Positions 15,139 through 22,724 of a stretch of DNA of 22,724 nucleotides are shown in pieces; the stretch's first letter is position 1, and the number at the start of each line of letters is the position of its first letter. This stretch comes from CAZEMR01 sp964513465 (lineage in GTDB: Bacteria; Bacteroidota; Ignavibacteria; Kapaibacteriales; UBA2268), in contig CAZEMR010000049.1 in the NCBI GenBank assembly GCA_964513465.1, positions 1-22,724 of the forward strand. Direction: 5' to 3'. A model generated the notes under the pieces. That model was not told the DNA's origin, did not search any database, and saw only the letters and a list, made by a program, of their open reading frames with translations. Made by a program: the position numbers and the translations under genes.

Positions 15139-16110
15139 TTATTCGCCCTTTACCTTTCTGACTTCTTCGGCCAGCTTCGGAGCTATCTCGAATACGTCGC
15201 CAACAAGGCCGTAGTCGGCCACTTTGAATATCGGAGCGTCTTTGTCTTTGTTGATTGCAACAATGATTTTCGAGCTCGACATACCAGCCAGATGCTGCAC
15301 TGCGCCGGAGATTCCGAGCGCTACGTAGAGCGACGGCGACACCGTTTTGCCGGTCTGGCCTACCTGCTCGCTGTGGGGACGCCATCCGGCATCGACTGCT
15401 GCGCGGGATGCGCCTACGGCTGCGTCGAGCGCCTTGGCAAGGTCTTCGACGACATTGAAATTCTCGGGAGCTTTCAGTCCGCGGCCGCCGGATACGATTA
15501 CGTCGGCTTCGAGCACGTCTTTTTTGCCCTCGTTCTTTTCGAGTTTCGTTACTTTTACTTTTGCGTCATCGGCGCTGAGATCGGCGTTCATTTCGGTGAC
15601 TTCGGCGGTTACCTGCTGGGTTTTGGCTGTAAAAACGTTCGGGCGCAGCGAGAATACTTTGACTTCCGAATCGACTTTGCAGCTAACAACTGCTTTGCCT
15701 GCGTAAACCGGCTTTTTGGCTGTAATATTGCCATCTTCGAAATTAAGCTCGATGCAATCGCCCACATATCCCGCTTCGAATTTGGTGGCAACCCGCGGCG
15801 CTAGCTCGAGTCCGCGAGCATTGCCCGGGAAAAAGAAGCAATCGGCGCCGGCGGCTTCGGCTGCCTGACGGATGGCTTTAGCGGCAGCCATCGAGGAATA
15901 ATCGCCTAATACATCGCTTTTGATATTAATTACGTGGATAAGTCCGAATTCGCCGGCGGCTTCGGCTGCTGCCTGGCTGCCGTTGATCATTACGCCAGCG
16001 GCTTCGGCGCCGGCATCTTTGGCGATGCGAACGGCGGCGCTGGCCACTTCGCCCGATACGCGTTTGATACCGTCATTCTGCGGTTCGAGAAATACGAGAA
16101 TTTTCTTCAT
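15139..16110 (-). CDS. etfA: Electron transfer flavoprotein, alpha subunit
   Basis: 323 residues, the usual length. The N-terminal domain starts MKKILVFLEP. The C-terminal FAD-binding domain shows SGGRGLKAPENF (207-218), GASRAAVDAGW (233-243), QVGQTGKTVSPSLYVALGIS (249-268) with GAVQHLAGM following, and DAPIFKVADYGLVGD near the end. With EtfB it carries electrons from flavin dehydrogenases, such as acyl-CoA dehydrogenases, towards the quinone pool. Here it lies 28 nt after etfB with an AGGAG ribosome site, the common etfB-etfA order. No dehydrogenase or ETF-quinone oxidoreductase gene is in the window, so the electron donor is not known. Confidence 0.96.
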   Translation of the reverse strand: MKKILVFLEPQNDGIKRVSGEVASAAVRIAKDAGAEAAGVMINGSQAAAEAAGEFGLIHVINIKSDVLGDYSSMAAAKAIRQAAEAAGADCFFFPGNARGLELAPRVATKFEAGYVGDCIELNFEDGNITAKKPVYAGKAVVSCKVDSEVKVFSLRPNVFTAKTQQVTAEVTEMNADLSADDAKVKVTKLEKNEGKKDVLEADVIVSGGRGLKAPENFNVVEDLAKALDAAVGASRAAVDAGWRPHSEQVGQTGKTVSPSLYVALGISGAVQHLAGMSSSKIIVAINKDKDAPIFKVADYGLVGDVFEIAPKLAEEVRKVKGE

Positions 16111-16138
16111 TTATATAACTCCTGATATTTTCAAAATC

Positions 16139-16885
16139 TTATATAATTTTTGCTTCTTCGTGGAGCAGCCGGACAAGCTCTTTGACGTCCTGTTCGCTGT
16201 CGCCCATAATATTGCCTTTGCGCGCTTTCGAGGGGAGTTCCATTTTGGTTACGCTGACTTTGCGGTCGACCGTTTCGGCATCCCTCTGGTCTATCGGTTT
16301 GGATTTTGCCTTCATAATATCGGGCAGTTTCGGATAGCGCGGTTCGTTGAGCCCTTTCTGGGCGCTGACTATACACGGCAGCGATGCCTCGACAACCTCG
16401 CGGCCGCCTTCGATGTCGCGCTGGGCGGTCAGTTTGTCGGCCTCGACGTTCAGATCGGCAACAACCGATACCGACGGCATATCCAGCATCTCTGCCAGCA
16501 TCGACGGCATCTGCAGCGAATCGAAGTCCACGCTCTGCTTGCCCATAAGGATGAGATCAGGATTCACGTCTTTGGCTACTTTGGCCAGATTATGCGCCAC
16601 GTAGTACGAATCGGGATTCTCTTCGCCTTTGACGAGGATGACCTTATCAACGCCCATCGCGAGCGCAGTGCGCAGCACATCTGTGGCCTGGTCGGTAGCA
16701 ACGGTAACGGCCGTGACTTCTCCGCCATCTTTCTCGCGAAGCTTTAGCGCTTCCTCGATGGCGAATTCGTCGAAGGGATTTACAATAAATTTAACGCCTT
16801 GTGTTTTAATAGTTTTTCCATCGTCCCCGATCATGATTTTAGCAGCAGTATCGGGCACTCTCGAAATGCAAACGAGTATGTTCAT
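16139..16885 (-). CDS. etfB: Electron transfer flavoprotein, beta subunit
   Basis: 248 residues, typical of the family. It starts MNILVCISRVPDTAAKI and contains FIVNPFDEFAIEEAL, ATDQATDVLRTALAMGVDK, the LILMGKQSVDFDS nucleotide-binding segment and the signature region RDIEGGREVVEASLPCIVS running on to LNEPRYPKLPDIMKAK. GGAG precedes the ATG. EtfB binds AMP structurally, forms the heterodimer with EtfA, and carries the loop that docks on partner dehydrogenases. It is the first gene of an etfBA pair. A hairpin just upstream separates it from the unknown 138-residue gene, so etfB probably has its own promoter in the AT-rich 130-nt gap. Confidence 0.96.
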   Translation of the reverse strand: MNILVCISRVPDTAAKIMIGDDGKTIKTQGVKFIVNPFDEFAIEEALKLREKDGGEVTAVTVATDQATDVLRTALAMGVDKVILVKGEENPDSYYVAHNLAKVAKDVNPDLILMGKQSVDFDSLQMPSMLAEMLDMPSVSVVADLNVEADKLTAQRDIEGGREVVEASLPCIVSAQKGLNEPRYPKLPDIMKAKSKPIDQRDAETVDRKVSVTKMELPSKARKGNIMGDSEQDVKELVRLLHEEAKII

Positions 16886-16955
16886 TATGTCTCCGAAAAA
16901 ATTAAAAATTCAGACATGTATATCATAAAAGATTTGTTTACAATCAAAAATAAAT

Positions 16956-16979
16956 CCGCGCCTTAGAGCATGGCGCAGG
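16956..16979 (-). terminator. Probable intrinsic terminator after the 138-residue gene
   Basis: GCGCC (16958-16962) pairs with GGCGC (16972-16976), extended by CC/GG across a one-base bulge. On the minus strand it is followed by ATTTATTTTT. It lies about 40 nt after the stop codon of the unknown gene and upstream of etfB. The stem is short, so confidence is moderate. Confidence 0.5.
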
Positions 16980-17017
16980 TTTCAAAAATTATAAATTTTC
17001 GGGTAAAATAAAAAATT

Positions 17018-17434
17018 TTATTTCTTGACAATGAATGCAAGAGAGCTGGTGAACTGGTGCGAGCGGTTGATTGCGCATGGCGGAATGTTGTCGAATGTCC
17101 ATTCGGCAGGGATGCTCAGCTTCGAGCGGTGGTCGCCCTGCCAGATCGATACACGGACTTTGCCTTCGTATATCTGGGGGTCTTTTGCGCATACTAGTAT
17201 CTGCCAGATCAGATGCAGGCGGTTGAGGTCGGCCGGACGCGTTTTGATTTGTTTGGAAATCGAGCGGCCGTCGTCCACGGCCATTTTCCACTGCTCGGTG
17301 AAGAGCTTGCGGTCGGACTCCTGGATGCGGAAGTCGCCGCCGCAGAGCAGATTGCTGTCGACCCACAGGCGGACGGTGACGTCGCCCTTTTCGGGATCGA
17401 TCAGGCATATTCTTTCGTTTTTTTCGCCGGCCAT
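17018..17434 (-). CDS. Hypothetical protein of 138 residues
   Basis: I recognise no family. The protein is soluble, with no signal peptide or membrane helix. It has alternating strand-like stretches (ICLIDPEKGDVTVRLWVDS, KVRVSIWQGDHRS) around a helical middle (LNRLHLIWQILVCA) and ends FIVKK. Three of its four cysteines fall in ordinary-looking strands or helices with no metal-binding spacing. The same bases are also open in other frames, but those translations are Arg/Pro/His-rich and look like shadows. The start codon was chosen as the first ATG, 67 nt after uvrA on the same strand, which allows co-transcription with uvrA. A weak terminator follows. A protein-family search is what would place it. 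Confidence 0.65.
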   Translation of the reverse strand: MAGEKNERICLIDPEKGDVTVRLWVDSNLLCGGDFRIQESDRKLFTEQWKMAVDDGRSISKQIKTRPADLNRLHLIWQILVCAKDPQIYEGKVRVSIWQGDHRSKLSIPAEWTFDNIPPCAINRSHQFTSSLAFIVKK

Positions 17435-17501
17435 AATCTGCTATTATTTATTTAACTTTTCGGTAATTTAATATATATATCGGACATATAACAGAAAAAT
17501 T

Positions 17502-20414
17502 TTAGAGTTCGGCTTTCAGATAGCGACCGGTATAGCTTTCGGCGGATTTTATGATGTCTTCGGGGGGGCCTTCGGCAATTATGCGGCCGCCGTTTTCGCC
17601 GCCCTCGGGGCCGAGGTCGATGATCCAGTCGGCGCATTTGATTATATCGAGATTGTGCTCGATTATTATCACCGTATTGCCCTTTTCTACGAGTTGATCG
17701 AGCAGGCGGAGCAATATCCGGATGTCCTCGAAATGCAGGCCGGTGGTTGGCTCGTCGAGCATATATAATGTCCGGCCGGTGGACACTTTTGATAATTCAG
17801 TGGCCAGCTTGACTCGCTGAGCCTCTCCGCCCGAAAGAGTCGGGGCCTGCTGCCCGAGCTTGATATAGCCAAGCCCTACATCGGCCAGGGTTTGCAGCTT
17901 GGTGCGTATGCGGGGAATTTCGCTGAAGAATTCTATAGCTTCCTCGACCGTCATATCGAGTACATCGGAGATTGATTTGTCTTTGTATTTCACCGACAGA
18001 GTTTCTTTGTTATAGCGGCTGCCATTGCAGACGTCGCATTTGACGTAGACATCGGGCAAAAAATTCATCTCGATTTTGCGGATTCCCCCGCCCTCGCATT
18101 CCTCGCAGCGGCCGCCCTTTACGTTGAACGAGAATCTTCCGGGTTTATGGCCTCGTACTTTTGATTCGGGCATCATTGCATAAAAATCGCGGATCAGGGT
18201 GAATATTCCCGTATAGGTCGCCGGATTCGAGCGCGGGGTACGGCCGATTGGCGACTGGTTGATCTCGATAACCTTGTCGACTTGCTCCAGCCCGCTGATT
18301 GAATCGTAAGCAAGGGGCATTGTATTCGATTTATAAAAATGCCGCGAAAGTATGGGATAGAGCGTATCATTGATCAATGATGATTTGCCCGATCCCGATA
18401 GCCCGGTGATGCATATCGAGGTGCCCAGCGGTATCCGAAGATCGACATTCTTCAGGTTATTGCCGCGCGCGCCTTTTAATTCAATATATTTACCATTGGC
18501 GGGGCGTCGCTTTTCGGGTAATTCGATGCGCCGGTTATCGCTAAGGTACTGTGCGGTAAGCGATCTCTCGAGCGATCCGTTTGTCAAATTTTTAATATCC
18601 TCCGGCTTTGCCGAAAACAGCACCTCTCCCCCATGCACTCCGGCGCCGGGCCCCATATCGACGACGTAGTCGGCCTCCTCGATCATCGCCTTGTCGTGCT
18701 CGACCACGATGACGGAATTGCCCAGATCGCGCAATTGCTTGAGCGAGCCGATCAGCTTGTTGTTGTCGTGCTGGTGCAGCCCGATGCTGGGTTCGTCGAG
18801 CACATACATTATCCCCACAAGCTGGGTGCCTATCTGCGAGGCAAGGCGTATGCGCTGGGATTCGCCGCCCGATAGAGTGCGCACTCCGCGCTTGAGCTGC
18901 AGGTACGAGAGTCCGACATCGCGCAGGAATTTCAGCCGCGAGGTAATTTCCTTTATAATTAAATTTGCAATTAAAAGATCGCGGTGGGAGAGCTTTTCTG
19001 CAAGGTGGCTGGCGTAATCCAGCGCGTGATCTATGTCCATGCTGGAGATTACGTCGATATTTTTCTCGTCAATATATACATTCAGGCTCTCTGTGCGCAG
19101 GCGTCCGCCCCGGCAGGTCTTGCACACCGTCGATGTCATAAAATTCTCGAGCATCCGTTTTGTGGCCGTCGATGACGCATTCTCGTACTGGTGGCGCAGG
19201 CTGGGTATCACGCCGATGAATTTCTGGCGGTAGGTCATCTCCTTGCCCGAGCCGAATTTATATTTGATCCTGATGTCCTTATCCTCGGTGCCGTAAAGCA
19301 ATATCTCCAGCTCTCCGGGATCCATTTCGAGGACTGGCTTTTCGATGTCGATATTGTTTGCCTTCGAGAATGCCTCGACCTGGTTCCAAAGCCATGCCTG
19401 GCGCTTTTTCTCAAGCGGCTCGATTGCCCCGCCGGCTATTGATTTCGTCTTATCGGCGATCAGCATATCTGCGCTGAAGTCGTGGGTTTCGCCGATGCCC
19501 TGGCATTCCGGACAGGCGCCATATGGCGAATTGAACGAGAACATATTCGGCGCGAGCGGCTCGTAGGACATTCCGCATGAGGGGCATGAATAAGTAGTGC
19601 TGTAAAGCTTTTCGTCGAATTCGCCATCGCCGGTTTCGACGAGGATCATCAGCATGCCCTCGCCCTTTTTGGCGGCGAGCTCGACTGATTCGGAAATGCG
19701 GCGCTGCTGGCGGTTGTCGGCTACGCAGCGGTCGATTACCAGCTCGATATTATGAATCTGGTAGCGTCCGAGCTGCATATTCTCGGTGATAGGAACAATC
19801 TCGCCGTCAACCCGGACACGGGTGAAGCCCTGCTTCATTAGCTGGGCGAAAAGTTCGCGGTAGTGTCCCTTGCGCCCTTTGACCAGTGGCGCCAGGATCA
19901 TTATTTTTCTATCTTTGTATTTTTCCGTGATTTCTTCGGTAATCTGATCGAGGGATTTTTTCTCGACCGGGACGTTGCATTCAACGCAGTACTGCACTCC
20001 GATCCGCGCGTAAAGCAAGCGCAGATAGTCGTATATCTCGGTCACTGTGCCTACGGTCGAGCGCGGGTTATGGCCGAGGGTTTTCTGTTCGATCGAAATT
20101 GCCGGCGAGAGGCCCTCTATCGAATCAATATCCGGCTTTTTCATCATTCCGAGGAATTGCCGGGCGTAAGGCGAGAGGCATTCCACATATCGGCGCTGCC
20201 CCTCGGCGTAGAGCGTATCGAATGCGAGCGATGATTTGCCCGATCCCGACAGCCCGGTGACCACGACAAGCTGCTCGCGCGGAATGTCGAGATCGACATC
20301 GCGCAGATTGTGTTCGCGCGCGCCGCGGATGATTATGCGGTCGAGCTCTTCGTTTAGCCGGCTGAATATATCGGCCATATCAGGGCCGTTTATCTTGTCT
20401 TTAGTCTTTGCCAT
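17502..20414 (-). CDS. uvrA: UvrA, excinuclease ABC damage-recognition ATPase
   Basis: 970 residues, slightly longer than the usual ~940 because of a short N-terminal leader; the next in-frame Met is at residue 13. It has two ABC ATPase modules. The Walker A motifs are GLSGSGKSS at 54-62 and again near 670, and the signatures are LSGGESQRIR near 515 and LSGGEAQRVK near 860. Two zinc modules are visible: CPSC-x20-CPEC near 275-300, and CEEC-x19-CDVC near 770-795. UvrA dimers with UvrB scan DNA for bulky damage and start nucleotide excision repair. The uvrB and uvrC genes are not in the window. No LexA-type operator could be recognised upstream. Confidence 0.98.
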   Translation of the reverse strand: MAKTKDKINGPDMADIFSRLNEELDRIIIRGAREHNLRDVDLDIPREQLVVVTGLSGSGKSSLAFDTLYAEGQRRYVECLSPYARQFLGMMKKPDIDSIEGLSPAISIEQKTLGHNPRSTVGTVTEIYDYLRLLYARIGVQYCVECNVPVEKKSLDQITEEITEKYKDRKIMILAPLVKGRKGHYRELFAQLMKQGFTRVRVDGEIVPITENMQLGRYQIHNIELVIDRCVADNRQQRRISESVELAAKKGEGMLMILVETGDGEFDEKLYSTTYSCPSCGMSYEPLAPNMFSFNSPYGACPECQGIGETHDFSADMLIADKTKSIAGGAIEPLEKKRQAWLWNQVEAFSKANNIDIEKPVLEMDPGELEILLYGTEDKDIRIKYKFGSGKEMTYRQKFIGVIPSLRHQYENASSTATKRMLENFMTSTVCKTCRGGRLRTESLNVYIDEKNIDVISSMDIDHALDYASHLAEKLSHRDLLIANLIIKEITSRLKFLRDVGLSYLQLKRGVRTLSGGESQRIRLASQIGTQLVGIMYVLDEPSIGLHQHDNNKLIGSLKQLRDLGNSVIVVEHDKAMIEEADYVVDMGPGAGVHGGEVLFSAKPEDIKNLTNGSLERSLTAQYLSDNRRIELPEKRRPANGKYIELKGARGNNLKNVDLRIPLGTSICITGLSGSGKSSLINDTLYPILSRHFYKSNTMPLAYDSISGLEQVDKVIEINQSPIGRTPRSNPATYTGIFTLIRDFYAMMPESKVRGHKPGRFSFNVKGGRCEECEGGGIRKIEMNFLPDVYVKCDVCNGSRYNKETLSVKYKDKSISDVLDMTVEEAIEFFSEIPRIRTKLQTLADVGLGYIKLGQQAPTLSGGEAQRVKLATELSKVSTGRTLYMLDEPTTGLHFEDIRILLRLLDQLVEKGNTVIIIEHNLDIIKCADWIIDLGPEGGENGGRIIAEGPPEDIIKSAESYTGRYLKAEL

Positions 20415-20527
20415 TTAATAAGGTAATAAATACACCAAAAAATCCAAGTTACGAAGATAATGAATTTATATTTCTTTTTTATGAAAAAATTAAAAACTAA
20501 GATTCTTCATAATGAGAAATATATATA

Positions 20528-22582
20528 TCATTCATTTTCGGCGGGTTCCTCCAGAATATCGAATATTACCTGGAATATGGCGCCCTGTTTTTTGGGTATT
20601 ACCTTGATCCCGGCGTCGAACCGATCGCAGAACATCTTGACGATCGCCAGCCCAAGGCCGGTGCCCTCGAAAAATTTCCGAGTCGAAAAGAATGGGTCGA
20701 ACAGCTTCTCGGGCGGAACATCGGGCAGACCGACTCCGTTATCCTCGACTTCGAATACGGCGTGGCTATTGTCCCGGAACGTCCGGAGATTGATTTTTTT
20801 TCGGCGATCTTCGACCAATGCCAGCGCATGATATGAATTCAGCACGAGATTATTAATGATTAATTCGAGCTGCACCTGGTTGGCGCTGATATTTAGCGAC
20901 TCTGGGTGGAGCTCGATATTGAATATTATTTCTCGGGCGTGGATTCGCTGGCGAACAAGGCTGACCGCTGAATCGACCGCGCGGTTCAGATTTATGGGTT
21001 CGCGAGAGAGCTTCTCTTTATCTATCCAGAACGAACGCATGTGAGTAATTATATTCTCGATTCGTTTGGTGGCCAGCGAGATATGCCCGACCAGTGTACG
21101 CACCATCTGGGGCAGCGGCTTGCCGTTGTTGTCGTCCCAGAATATTATGCTGTCGGCGCCCATTTTGATTGCATTCAGCGGCTGGTTTATCTCGTGGGTG
21201 ATGCCTCCTGCGATTACGCCGATAGATGCGATTCGGGCGGAATTATCGAGCAATACGGAAGTCTGATGCTTGCGTTTCTCGGCTTCGACGAGTGCGGCGA
21301 GCGCGAATTTTTTGTGCTGCTCGTTGCGTTTACGGTCGGATATATCCATAAACGAAAGCTGGATTGATTCCTCGCGATCGAATCGGGATTTCAGAATGAA
21401 GGATTCCACCCAACGGACTTCGGAATATTTGGTAATAATCCTGCATTCAAAGACTTCCGGTGCGGCTATGCCATATATCTGATTATTCACGTGTTTCCAG
21501 AATTCGTCGCGGTCTTCGGAGAATATCAGGTCATTAATGTCGTCATATCCGAATTCAAGCATTTCGTCGGAGGTATAAGAGGTAATCCCGCACAGGGCTT
21601 CGTTGACAAATAGCACCTGATAGTCGCGCATAATCGAAAGAATCATCATCCCCTGCAGCGAGTGCTCGACCAGCGCGCGATATGTCTTTTCGGCACGTTT
21701 GCGCTCGCTGATGTCCATCATCGCGACTATGTTGCCCACTTCGGGTTTATCCTGATGTATGCGGCGGATCATTATCAATGCGTCGAATTTCTGCGAGTCG
21801 GCGCGGACGAGTTCGGTTTCGATCTGTGCATATCCCTGAGCTTCGATATGCTCGCGTACTGTTTGAGTCAGATTTTCGAAAACATCCGCTTTTGGGAATA
21901 GTCCATGCGGGGTTTTACCGGTGAAACTGCCCACCGGATAGCCTATTATCGAATACATGGCCTCGTTGGTCCATATGACTTCGAGATTGCGCACAAGCGC
22001 AATGCCTATTGGCGAGGCTTTCAGAATAGCTTTCAGCATGCGTTCGCTGCTCTCGAGCTCCTGTGCTGCCTTTTTGCGATCTGTGTTGTCGAGCGCAACC
22101 CCAAGCACTGCCTTTTTGCCATTGGTATAATCGGTGATTGGTTTTTTATATGTCTGAAGCCAGTATCCGCGATTATTTGCGCCTACGAAATATTCTTCGG
22201 GAATAAATAATTCCCTGTCGGTGCGAAGCACTTCTTCGTCCTGTCTGCGGAATCTCTCGCCGAATTCCGGATCGAGGAAATCGCGGTCTTTCCGGCCGAT
22301 TATATATTTGTTTTCAGAATTAAATGCTTCTTCTACCTTTTGATTTACAATCAGATAGCGGCCATATTCATCTTTTACATAAATAAAGCTGGGTATTATG
22401 TCAATAATATTTCGCAGAAATTCTCTCTGGGCAATCATCCGCTCTTCGGCATCTTTCTGCTCGCTGATGTCGATCATAGTGCCCATCATATTCGCCGGAC
22501 GACCGCTGCGGTCGCGGCTTATGACTTTGCCGCGGGTTTCGTACCAGTCATACTCTCCGCCTTTGGCTTTCAGCCGGTCTTT
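20528..22582 (-). CDS. Multi-PAS sensor histidine kinase, 5' end lost
   Basis: Counting from an internal Met at 22489, 653 residues are visible, but the frame clearly continues upstream. Bases 22490-22579 encode GGEYDWYETRGKVISRDRSG, the end of an earlier PAS/PAC domain. After it come three PAS domains (about 22-145, 146-267, 268-392), each ending in a D(I/N)(S/T)(E/D)RK-type PAC tail. The kinase core has the H-box GGITHEINQPLNAIK with H432, then N-box NNLVLN (N547, N551), G1 DNGVGLP (583-589), F-box FDPFFSTR and G2 GTGLGLAIV (609-617). There are no membrane helices in the visible part, so sensing is probably cytoplasmic. No response regulator lies next to it. Upstream of about 22582 the sequence becomes pure C/T: the frame stays open to the window end but has no recognisable protein content. 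Confidence 0.92.
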   Translation of the reverse strand, partial: KDRLKAKGGEYDWYETRGKVISRDRSGRPANMMGTMIDISEQKDAEERMIAQREFLRNIIDIIPSFIYVKDEYGRYLIVNQKVEEAFNSENKYIIGRKDRDFLDPEFGERFRRQDEEVLRTDRELFIPEEYFVGANNRGYWLQTYKKPITDYTNGKKAVLGVALDNTDRKKAAQELESSERMLKAILKASPIGIALVRNLEVIWTNEAMYSIIGYPVGSFTGKTPHGLFPKADVFENLTQTVREHIEAQGYAQIETELVRADSQKFDALIMIRRIHQDKPEVGNIVAMMDISERKRAEKTYRALVEHSLQGMMILSIMRDYQVLFVNEALCGITSYTSDEMLEFGYDDINDLIFSEDRDEFWKHVNNQIYGIAAPEVFECRIITKYSEVRWVESFILKSRFDREESIQLSFMDISDRKRNEQHKKFALAALVEAEKRKHQTSVLLDNSARIASIGVIAGGITHEINQPLNAIKMGADSIIFWDDNNGKPLPQMVRTLVGHISLATKRIENIITHMRSFWIDKEKLSREPINLNRAVDSAVSLVRQRIHAREIIFNIELHPESLNISANQVQLELIINNLVLNSYHALALVEDRRKKINLRTFRDNSHAVFEVEDNGVGLPDVPPEKLFDPFFSTRKFFEGTGLGLAIVKMFCDRFDAGIKVIPKKQGAIFQVIFDILEEPAENE

Positions 22583-22724
22583 CCCTCGTCCCTTTTCCCT
22601 CTCTTCTCTTCTTCTTCTTTTCCTTTCCTCTCTCCTTTTTCTTCTTTCTTCTTTTTTTCTCCCTCTTCTCCCTTCCTTTCCCTCCTCCTTCTTTTCTTCT
22701 TTCTTCTCTCCTTTTCCTTCCTCC
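22583..22724. other. Homopyrimidine tract at window end, probably a sequence artefact
   Basis: From 22589 to the last base (136 nt) the plus strand contains only C and T, irregularly mixed and with no repeat unit. It interrupts a PAS domain in mid-fold. Translated on the minus strand it would give a run of Glu, Lys, Arg and Gly only. I judge it most likely a low-quality contig end rather than biology. A true polypurine tract cannot be excluded from sequence alone. Confidence 0.75.

Noticed and set aside
15043..15804. A 253-codon open frame on the plus strand opposite etfA
   Set aside because: Opposite a clear etfA. The translation is rich in Phe, Tyr and Cys with no recognisable domain, as expected for the complement of a gene with this codon bias.
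15920..16747. A 275-codon open frame on the plus strand spanning etfB and the start of etfA
   Set aside because: It crosses two well-identified genes on the other strand and shows no family features.
16945..16952. TATTTTTG on the minus strand as a promoter element for etfB
   Set aside because: It is the T-run of the preceding hairpin and has no TTTG at the right upstream distance.
16989..17408. A second minus-strand frame of 139 codons over the 138-residue hypothetical gene
   Set aside because: Its translation is Arg/Pro/His-rich and looks like a frame shadow. The chosen frame has a normal amino-acid mix.
22589..22724. Polypurine/polypyrimidine tract as a triplex-forming or regulatory element
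   Set aside because: It breaks a conserved coding domain and sits exactly at the sequence end, so a contig-end artefact is the simpler explanation.
1..22724. CRISPR arrays, insertion sequences, integrases, toxin-antitoxin pairs, defence genes
   Set aside because: No regularly spaced repeats, no transposase or recombinase motifs, and no small paired toxin/antitoxin-like genes were seen on either strand.

Overview
The window reads as a piece of chromosome from a Gram-negative member of the FCB group, on the Bacteroidota/Chlorobi/Kapabacteria side. Three observations point there. The 1056-residue surface protein ends in a type IX secretion (Por) sorting domain. There are Ccm-type cytochrome c maturation genes and two lipoproteins. 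Two promoters match the Bacteroidota-type pattern TTTG-N19/20-TAnnTTTG exactly. Genus or species cannot be named from the sequence. Coding DNA is moderately GC-rich and intergenic DNA is very AT-rich. No insertion sequence, phage gene, integrase, CRISPR array or rRNA was seen.

Layout, left to right. (1) The 5' part of an NAD(P)H-hydrate epimerase gene (minus strand), cut by the window edge, faces away from (2) a three-gene partner-switching module (plus strand): an 8-TM/GAF/PP2C phosphatase, a STAS anti-anti-sigma protein and a HATPase anti-sigma-type kinase. (3) A cytochrome c maturation cluster follows: CcmC-like heme handling protein, CcmE with CxxxY instead of HxxxY, CcmF, and a TlpA/CcmG-like thioredoxin lipoprotein, closed by a strong intrinsic terminator. 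(4) A small membrane methyltransferase-family gene abuts, tail to tail with no spacer, an unknown lipoprotein gene.

From about 8.8 kb onward all genes are on the minus strand. (5) A two-gene secreted-protein unit encodes a beta-helix protein followed by the large T9SS cargo protein. (6) A CAT-anticodon tRNA has its own promoter and terminator. (7) A run of housekeeping genes encodes a bifunctional nuclease with a UVR motif, EtfA, EtfB, an unknown 138-residue protein and UvrA. (8) The last gene is a multi-PAS sensor histidine kinase. Its 5' part is lost because the final 136 bases are pure C/T and do not look like genuine gene sequence.

Working together: the PP2C/STAS/kinase trio is a complete phospho-relay without a visible output regulator. 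CcmC, CcmE and CcmF move heme to apocytochromes c outside the cytoplasm, with the TlpA-like lipoprotein as the thiol reductant. EtfA and EtfB form the electron-transferring flavoprotein. UvrA is the damage sensor of nucleotide excision repair.

Most novel points: the cysteine-type CcmE, an extra extracytoplasmic insertion in the CcmC-like protein, and the modular T9SS protein with three N-terminal EYW repeats and an embedded cysteine-containing helical segment. I did not find a convincing, wholly new multi-gene system.
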